A DNA stretch of 11,296 bases. It comes from Alphaproteobacteria bacterium (lineage in GTDB: Bacteria > Pseudomonadota > Alphaproteobacteria > Rickettsiales > SXRF01). The stretch covers positions 1 to 11,296 of the forward strand of contig JAFATP010000029.1 in NCBI GenBank assembly GCA_019243895.1, read 5' to 3'. The notes under the pieces are model-generated. The model ran no database searches, had not been told where the DNA came from, and worked only from the letters and a program-made list of their open reading frames with translations. Position numbers and translations under genes: made by a program. Shown in pieces: positions 7,681-11,296 of the stretch; position 1 is the stretch's first letter; every line of letters starts with the position of its first letter.

Positions 7681-7693
7681 AATTAACTCCCCC

Positions 7694-7718
7694 AAAAAAT
7701 TCGCATCCCCACGGATGC
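7694..7718 (-). terminator. Terminator-like hairpin in the pilin leader
   Basis: On the - strand GCATCC-GTGG-GGATGC forms a 6-bp stem with a tetraloop, followed by GAATTTTTT. This ends at the ribosome binding site of the first pilin-like gene. The stem is short, but the shape is that of an intrinsic terminator placed just before a gene, as in attenuators. There is no complete upstream gene on this transcript except trcR, about 180 bases away, so it could also end trcR read-through. Confidence 0.45.
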
Positions 7719-7741
7719 AATGGATGATTGTCGCTATTCCC

Positions 7742-7768
7742 GCACGCCTTTGCTTCTCAAAGACGTGC
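7742..7768 (-). promoter_or_regulatory. Stable hairpin in the pilin 5' leader
   Basis: On the - strand GCACGTCTTTG-AGAAG-CAAAGGCGTGC forms an 11-bp stem with one G-U wobble and a 5-base loop. It sits about 60 bases upstream of the first pilin-like gene's ATG and just before the terminator-like hairpin. Together they form a structured leader. I compared it by eye with the c-di-GMP-I riboswitch, often found before pilin genes, and the conserved core is not there. Confidence 0.45.
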
Positions 7769-7813
7769 CAATGACGACTTGTGCATCGATAAAATGGAAA
7801 CTACCGGTAAAAG

Positions 7814-7819
7814 GTTATA
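7814..7819 (-). promoter_or_regulatory. Candidate -10 box for the first pilin-like gene
   Basis: TATAAC on the - strand matches the -10 consensus at five of six positions and lies in the AT-rich patch between trcR and the pilin gene. No good -35 is found at standard spacing (nearest TTAGAA, 19 bases away). A 15-base palindrome, CTAAAATAATTTTAG at 7841-7855, sits where an upstream regulator might bind. If used, it would give a leader of roughly 125 bases containing both hairpins. Confidence 0.25.
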
Positions 7820-7870
7820 AATTCCTTAATACCGCGTATTCTAAAATAATTTTAGCAATAAGTGAGCGCC

Positions 7871-7888
7871 TGTGGCATATATGCCACA
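7871..7888. repeat. Perfect 18-bp palindrome just after trcR
   Basis: TGTGGCATATATGCCACA is its own reverse complement and begins five bases after the trcR stop in the direction of transcription. As RNA it folds into TGTGGCA / TGCCACA with a TATA loop, which could stop transcription of trcR, but there is no T-run after it. Its symmetry also fits an operator for a dimeric regulator upstream of the pilin genes. The palindrome is certain; its role is undecided. Confidence 0.5.
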
Positions 7889-7893
7889 AACCA

Positions 7894-8436
7894 TTAAGCG
7901 GCGTCTCCGGGCTGATGATGACGCTCAAGCTCGGCCGCCAGCGCATCCAGATGCGTCTGCGTACATAAACCCAGCAGCACGGGATCGCGCGGTTTGAGAT
8001 TGGCGCTGTTCCAGTGGGATTTCTCGCGCACCGCCTTGATTGTGGCTTTGGTGGTGCCGATCAGCCTGGTAATCTGCGCATCGGTGATGGCAGGGAATTG
8101 CTTGATCAGCCAGGCGATTGCATCTGGCTTGTCGCCGCGGCGCGCCACCGGGGTGTAACGTCCGCCTGCCGGCTTGGTCTGCAGATATTGACGTGCCGTT
8201 CCAGCCAGGCCCAGCCTGCTATTGGGATCCTGCTCGCAACGCGTCAGCTCTTCACGGGTGACCTGATTATTGGCAATGGGATCCACCCCCATGATGCCCG
8301 CCGCCACTTCGCCATCCGCAATGCCCTGCACTTCCAGCGGGTGAAGGCCGCAGAATTCGGCGATCTGTTCAAAAGTGAGCGCTGTATTTTCCACCAGCCA
8401 AACGGCGGTGGCTTTCGGCATTAACGGCAATGGCAT
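7894..8436 (-). CDS. trcR: TrcR-type transcriptional regulator (DUF1013 family)
   Basis: This encodes a DUF1013-family protein, the family named TrcR, described as a cell-cycle-linked transcriptional regulator in Caulobacter-type bacteria and present widely in Alphaproteobacteria. The signature N-terminus is clear: LMPKATAVWLVENTALTFEQIAEFCGLHPLEVQGIADGEVAAGIMGVDPI. Two helix-turn-helix-like segments are visible, one in LTFEQIAEFCGLHPLEVQGIA and one in ITDAQITRLIGTTKATIKAV, in line with a DNA- or RNA-polymerase-associated protein. I prefer the ATG at 8436 (MPLPLMPKAT, 180 aa), which has GAGG six bases upstream, over the GTG at 8454, which would add six residues without a binding site. The product ends in an acidic/His-rich tail. 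It is divergent from the enoyl-CoA hydratase gene across a 76-base gap. Confidence 0.88.
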   Translation of the reverse strand: MPLPLMPKATAVWLVENTALTFEQIAEFCGLHPLEVQGIADGEVAAGIMGVDPIANNQVTREELTRCEQDPNSRLGLAGTARQYLQTKPAGGRYTPVARRGDKPDAIAWLIKQFPAITDAQITRLIGTTKATIKAVREKSHWNSANLKPRDPVLLGLCTQTHLDALAAELERHHQPGDAA

Positions 8437-8512
8437 AAAAAACCTCGGTTTCACAGGAAGCGTATGGTATGTAATGCATATGCCGCAATAATCAAGTGTT
8501 TTAGCGGGAATT

Positions 8513-9292
8513 ATGCGCTTTTCCTATGCAACACTGACGGTTTCGCTGCCTGTGGAGGGAGTTTTGAGCGTGGCGATGAACCGCCCCGAAGCCGCCAATG
8601 CATTGAACGCGGCCATGGGAAAGGAGATATCCCAATTATTTCAATCTCTTCCCGAATGCAGGGCGGTGGTGCTCACCGGCAGTGGACGCGCCTTCTGCGC
8701 CGGGGCGGATTTAAAAGAGCGCCACGGTATGGATGAGGCGCAATGGGAGGCGCAGCACCGTCACCTCCGCGCGGCGCGGGACGCCGTCTTGCATTCACCG
8801 GTGCCGGTTATTGCCGCCGTGAACGGCGCTGCCTATGGCGGCGGGCTGGAATTGGCGCTGGCCTGCGATTTCCGTTATGCCGCAGCGGCAGCGCGCCTGG
8901 CTTTCAGCGAAGTGAAGCTCGGCATCATGCCGGGGTTGGGCGGCGCGCAATTTTTCGCCCGCGCCGCCGGGAGCGGATGCGCGCTGGAATGGTTGCTGAC
9001 GGGAAAGCCGTTCACCGCTGAAGAAGCCGCCGGAATGGGCCTGGTAAACCGCGTCCTGACGGCTGACCTTTTGATGAAGGAGGCGCTGGCGACGGCGGCC
9101 ACCATTCGCGACAACGCGCCGCTGGCGGTTGCCGCCATTCGGCGGGCAGTGCGGGAAGGAGACGGCGCGCCGCTGGAGGAGGCGCTTGAGCGCGAGCGGG
9201 AATTCTATCAGGCCCTGCTTTCCACCAAGGATCGTCATGAGGGCATCAATGCCTTCAATCAAAAGCGAAAACCTGTCTTCACCGGAGAATAA
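8513..9292 (+). CDS. Enoyl-CoA hydratase/isomerase family protein
   Basis: This is a cytosolic crotonase-fold enzyme of 259 aa, the usual length, acting on an acyl-CoA thioester. The two oxyanion-hole elements are AFCAGADLKE at about 60-69 and AAYGGGLELALACDF at 106-120. Both acidic residues expected of a true hydratase are present: E113 in GGGLE and E133 in FSEVKLGIMPGLGG, with the typical 20-residue spacing. The C-terminal helices end in HEGINAFNQKRKPVFTGE, the standard ending of this family. Hydration of a 2-enoyl-CoA in fatty-acid or branched-chain amino-acid breakdown is most likely; methylglutaconyl-CoA hydratase is an alternative, and the substrate cannot be read from sequence. The ribosome binding site is weak (GGGAA close to the ATG). 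No beta-oxidation partner is adjacent, though malate synthase nearby also serves growth on acetyl-CoA sources. Confidence 0.88.
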   Translation: MRFSYATLTVSLPVEGVLSVAMNRPEAANALNAAMGKEISQLFQSLPECRAVVLTGSGRAFCAGADLKERHGMDEAQWEAQHRHLRAARDAVLHSPVPVIAAVNGAAYGGGLELALACDFRYAAAAARLAFSEVKLGIMPGLGGAQFFARAAGSGCALEWLLTGKPFTAEEAAGMGLVNRVLTADLLMKEALATAATIRDNAPLAVAAIRRAVREGDGAPLEEALEREREFYQALLSTKDRHEGINAFNQKRKPVFTGE

Positions 9293-9331
9293 CCCTGTCA
9301 TATAACCTTCACTTTACCCATCCCTCCCAAC

Positions 9332-9739
9332 GTGAGATGCTTGCGCGTGCGTGATATCCTTAAAACCGCCGTGAAAACCGGCCTGGCATTCTTCGCCGTG
9401 GGCGCTTTGCTGGCGCTGGCGGCGGGCACGCCCACCGTGGCCGGTTTCTTCCATGTCACGCCTGAGCAGATCGGCCTGCAGGCCAGCCCTTTATGGACCG
9501 GCGCCTATTTTGCCGGCTTCGGCGTGCTAAGCGCGCTGCTGATGCCTGCGGTGAGCTACATGATGGGAGATAAAAGCGCACCTGAAACGGGATTAGCTAA
9601 GTGCTCACCCGAAGCCCCAGCGCCGCAGATCGTCATTGCCGTCGGTCAGGCGCAGGGCCTGGATGCGAGCCGCGCGCGCTGGGGCGAAGGCATCAGGCAG
9701 GAACGCATAGCCCCTTCCCGGCTTTCGCCGGATATCTAG
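9332..9739 (+). CDS. Small two-helix membrane protein of unknown function
   Basis: I do not recognise this protein of up to 135 aa. Two hydrophobic segments are visible: TGLAFFAVGALLALAAG at about 16-32, and WTGAYFAGFGVLSALLMPAVSYMMG at about 55-79, separated by a loop with HVTPEQIGLQASPL. The rest is a polar, Pro/Ala/Arg-rich tail without clear motifs. There is no ATG start: candidates are GTG 9332, TTG 9341 and GTG 9347. The last gives VRDILKTAVKTG, and has GAGA about nine bases upstream, so it may be the true start. It lies 39 bases after the hydratase gene and 37 before the patatin gene, same strand, so the three may form one operon. Codon use and composition resemble its neighbours. The membrane helices are the main support that it is real. 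Confidence 0.6.
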   Translation: MRCLRVRDILKTAVKTGLAFFAVGALLALAAGTPTVAGFFHVTPEQIGLQASPLWTGAYFAGFGVLSALLMPAVSYMMGDKSAPETGLAKCSPEAPAPQIVIAVGQAQGLDASRARWGEGIRQERIAPSRLSPDI

Positions 9740-9776
9740 CTTTACGATAGCTTTTTAAGGCCGCCGCGCGTAGCAT

Positions 9777-10736
9777 ATGCGTATGGCATATGCATTGCCT
9801 CCCTCCATCACCCTCGCGCTGCAAGGCGGTGGCGCGCACGGTGCGTTTGCATGGGGTACGTTGGACCGGCTGCTGGCGGAAGAGCGGCTGCGCATTGAAG
9901 CTATCACCGCCACCAGCGGCGGGGCGTTGGTGGCGGCGGTGCTGGCGCAGGGCATGCAGCGCGGCGGGCCGAAAGCGGCGCGGCAGCAGCTGGAAGCGTT
10001 ATGGAAAAAAGTGAGCGTGGCGGCAGGCATGCTGCCTTTCCGCACCACACTGATGGACAAGCTGATGAGCAATGTGGGGCTGGACCTTTCCCCTTCCAGT
10101 ATTGCACTGGACTATCTGACCAAGCTGTTTTCGCCTTATCAGTTCAATATGTTCGACTTGAACCCGCTGCGCGCCATCGTGGCGGAAATCATCGATTTCG
10201 AGGCGCTGCGGCGCTATGACGACATCGCACTCTATATCAATACGACACATGCGCAGACCGGCGAAAGCCGCGTATTTCATAATTCGGAAGTGACGCTGGA
10301 CGTGCTGATGGCATCGTGCTGCCTGCCTTACCTGTTCAAGACGGTGATGATCGACGGCGAGCCTTACTGGGACGGCGGGTTTTCCGGCAATCCCGCGCTC
10401 TACCCTCTTTTGAGCGAAAAAACGCCGCGCGACGTGCTGCTGATCGCCACCGTGCCGTTCAAGGTGGAGGAGGTGCCGACCAAGGCCGTCGACATTCTGG
10501 ACCGCACCACCGAGCTCAGCTTCCATAGCGCGCTGCTCCAGGAATTGCGGCTGGTGGAATCGCACAATGCGTCTCACCCCAAAGCCGCGCTGACGCTGCA
10601 CACCATCGAGGCTGGGGAGATTATCAACGGGCTTGGCCATGCCAGCAAGCTGAACGGCGACTGGGATTTCCTGGTGTATCTGCATGATCTGGGGGCCCAG
10701 GCCGCCGAGGATTTCCTGAAGAACTACCCAGCCTAA
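9777..10736 (+). CDS. Patatin-like phospholipase family protein
   Basis: This is a lipid acyl hydrolase of the patatin fold, 319 aa, using a Ser-Asp dyad. The oxyanion-hole loop is LALQGGGAHGAFAWG at 13-27. The nucleophile elbow is ITATSGGAL, with the serine at 47. The catalytic Asp is D199 in the DGG motif of YWDGGFSGNPAL. Most relatives have G-T-S-A-G at the elbow; here the first glycine is alanine (A-T-S-G-G), while the serine and last glycine remain. The full domain and the C-terminal region are present, so it is not a fragment. There is no signal peptide. The ATG at 9777 has no good ribosome binding site; an ATG two codons later is the alternative. It follows the two-helix membrane protein by 37 bases and meets the next gene stop to stop. 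Substrate is unknown; membrane phospholipid or polyhydroxyalkanoate-related lipid are both possible for the family. Confidence 0.88.
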   Translation: MRMAYALPPSITLALQGGGAHGAFAWGTLDRLLAEERLRIEAITATSGGALVAAVLAQGMQRGGPKAARQQLEALWKKVSVAAGMLPFRTTLMDKLMSNVGLDLSPSSIALDYLTKLFSPYQFNMFDLNPLRAIVAEIIDFEALRRYDDIALYINTTHAQTGESRVFHNSEVTLDVLMASCCLPYLFKTVMIDGEPYWDGGFSGNPALYPLLSEKTPRDVLLIATVPFKVEEVPTKAVDILDRTTELSFHSALLQELRLVESHNASHPKAALTLHTIEAGEIINGLGHASKLNGDWDFLVYLHDLGAQAAEDFLKNYPA

Positions 10737-11296
10737 GGCTGCTGCGGACGACCGAACAACGTATCTTTCAACCGCTGCACGTTCTGCGCATCGTCCTTCG
10801 GCACGATACGCAAGGTTATATGGCATTTCGCCTCCCTGACCTGCGGCGCGGAAGCTGCGGCGAACATCACCTGGGCGTCGCAATGCATCTCGCCTAAGAA
10901 ACGCGATTGAATGGGGGAGCCGCCCATATAAGACGCGCCTTCGCCGAACCCCGTCAGGTCGAATCCGGCCTGTCCCGCGGAATCCAGTTGCTCAAGACTG
11001 GTGCCGGTGATGCCGTAATCGCTCAGGCTATAGAAGGTAAGCCCGATGAAGCGGATAAATTCCTCGCGGGAGAAACGCTGCTCCATGCCCGCGTGCTGCG
11101 GCAGAAAGCTCAGGCTGGAAAACTCCACCTGCAGGCTCACTTGCGCTTCCGGCGCCAGGCCGCGCTGGAGGAAAGCATCCAGCTTTGGCGGCTCCTTACT
11201 GTTAACCGCCGCCTGCAGCTCCGCCAGCATGTGCCGCACCGCCCGCCTCTGCTGCTGATGTGGCGAAAACAGGTAATAGGCGGCGATGCCTGCGGC
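10733..11296 (-). CDS. Unrecognised protein, 5' part outside window
   Basis: The frame is open to the right edge of the window, so the start probably lies beyond it; in-frame GTG (11239) and ATG (11230) are fallback starts giving 168 or 165 aa. The residues before these, AAGIAAYYLFSPHQQQRR, look like the end of a membrane helix followed by a basic stop-transfer stretch, which suggests an N-terminal anchor and a soluble domain of about 160 residues. That domain has no motif I recognise. Visible features are LQVEFSSLSFLPQHAGMEQRFSREEFIRFIG, a beta-rich middle (AGFDLTGFGEGASYMGGSP, then MHCDAQVMFAAA and KCHITLRIVPKDD), and a charged C-terminus. Its TAG overlaps the patatin TAA on the opposite strand. 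Function unknown. Confidence 0.65.
   Translation of the reverse strand, partial: AAGIAAYYLFSPHQQQRRAVRHMLAELQAAVNSKEPPKLDAFLQRGLAPEAQVSLQVEFSSLSFLPQHAGMEQRFSREEFIRFIGLTFYSLSDYGITGTSLEQLDSAGQAGFDLTGFGEGASYMGGSPIQSRFLGEMHCDAQVMFAAASAPQVREAKCHITLRIVPKDDAQNVQRLKDTLFGRPQQP

Noticed and set aside
6946..7686. Open frame of 246 codons on the + strand opposite the first pilin gene
   Set aside because: Antisense to a protein with a clear prepilin signal; the translation is an Arg/Gly/Asp-rich shadow with no ribosome binding site.
7680..7830. c-di-GMP-I (GEMM) riboswitch before the pilin genes
   Set aside because: Considered because such riboswitches often precede pilins, and GCAAAGGC faintly recalls the core, but the conserved second half of the core is missing.
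7720..7968. Possible 82-aa gene on the + strand in the trcR-pilin gap
   Set aside because: No ribosome binding site, crosses several inverted repeats and ends inside trcR in antisense; no recognisable product.
9999..10883. Open frame of 294 codons on the - strand opposite the patatin gene
   Set aside because: Overlaps both the patatin gene and the partial right-hand gene; no recognisable domain and typical shadow composition.
1..11296. CRISPR array, tRNA, insertion sequence or phage remnants
   Set aside because: No regularly spaced repeats, cloverleaf-like segments, transposase motifs or flanking terminal repeats were seen on either strand.

Overview
The window reads as chromosomal DNA of an alphaproteobacterium. 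This rests on gene content: a DUF1013/TrcR-type regulator and a Usg-family protein, both families essentially confined to Alphaproteobacteria, and the order dnaB-alr followed by MlaE/MlaF-type transporter genes. The coding DNA looks moderately GC-rich, with one AT-rich intergenic patch around 7800-7870. I cannot name the genus. No tRNA, rRNA, CRISPR array, insertion sequence or phage gene was seen.

Left part (1-3890, + strand): the 3' part of dnaB (replicative helicase, start outside the window), alr (alanine racemase, supplying D-alanine for peptidoglycan), then mlaE and mlaF (permease and ATPase of an Mla-type lipid transporter). The genes are tightly packed and mlaE/mlaF overlap by one base, so this looks like one housekeeping transcription unit. 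No MCE-domain (MlaD) gene follows. A 144-base gap with a plausible extended -10 promoter then leads to the small usg gene, which has a near-perfect ribosome binding site.

Middle part (4319-8436, all - strand): read in the direction of transcription this is trcR, two tandem prepilin-like genes, and aceB (malate synthase A, glyoxylate shunt). The two pilin-like proteins are nearly identical over their first 68 mature-region residues and diverge afterwards. This block holds most of the non-coding structure. There is a perfect 18-bp palindrome after trcR, a leader with two hairpins (the second terminator-like) before the first pilin, a strong intrinsic terminator between the pilins, and a 40-base near-perfect inverted repeat covering the candidate promoter and the Shine-Dalgarno of aceB. 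No isocitrate lyase, pilus ATPase or prepilin peptidase gene is present.

Right part (8513-11296): an enoyl-CoA hydratase/isomerase-family gene, a small two-helix membrane protein of unknown function, and a patatin-like phospholipase with an altered nucleophile elbow, all on the + strand. A partial unrecognised - strand gene meets the patatin gene stop to stop and runs off the right edge.

Most genes are ordinary. The best leads are regulatory: the inverted repeat at the aceB start and the structured leader and internal terminator of the pilin pair. No wholly new multi-gene system is evident.
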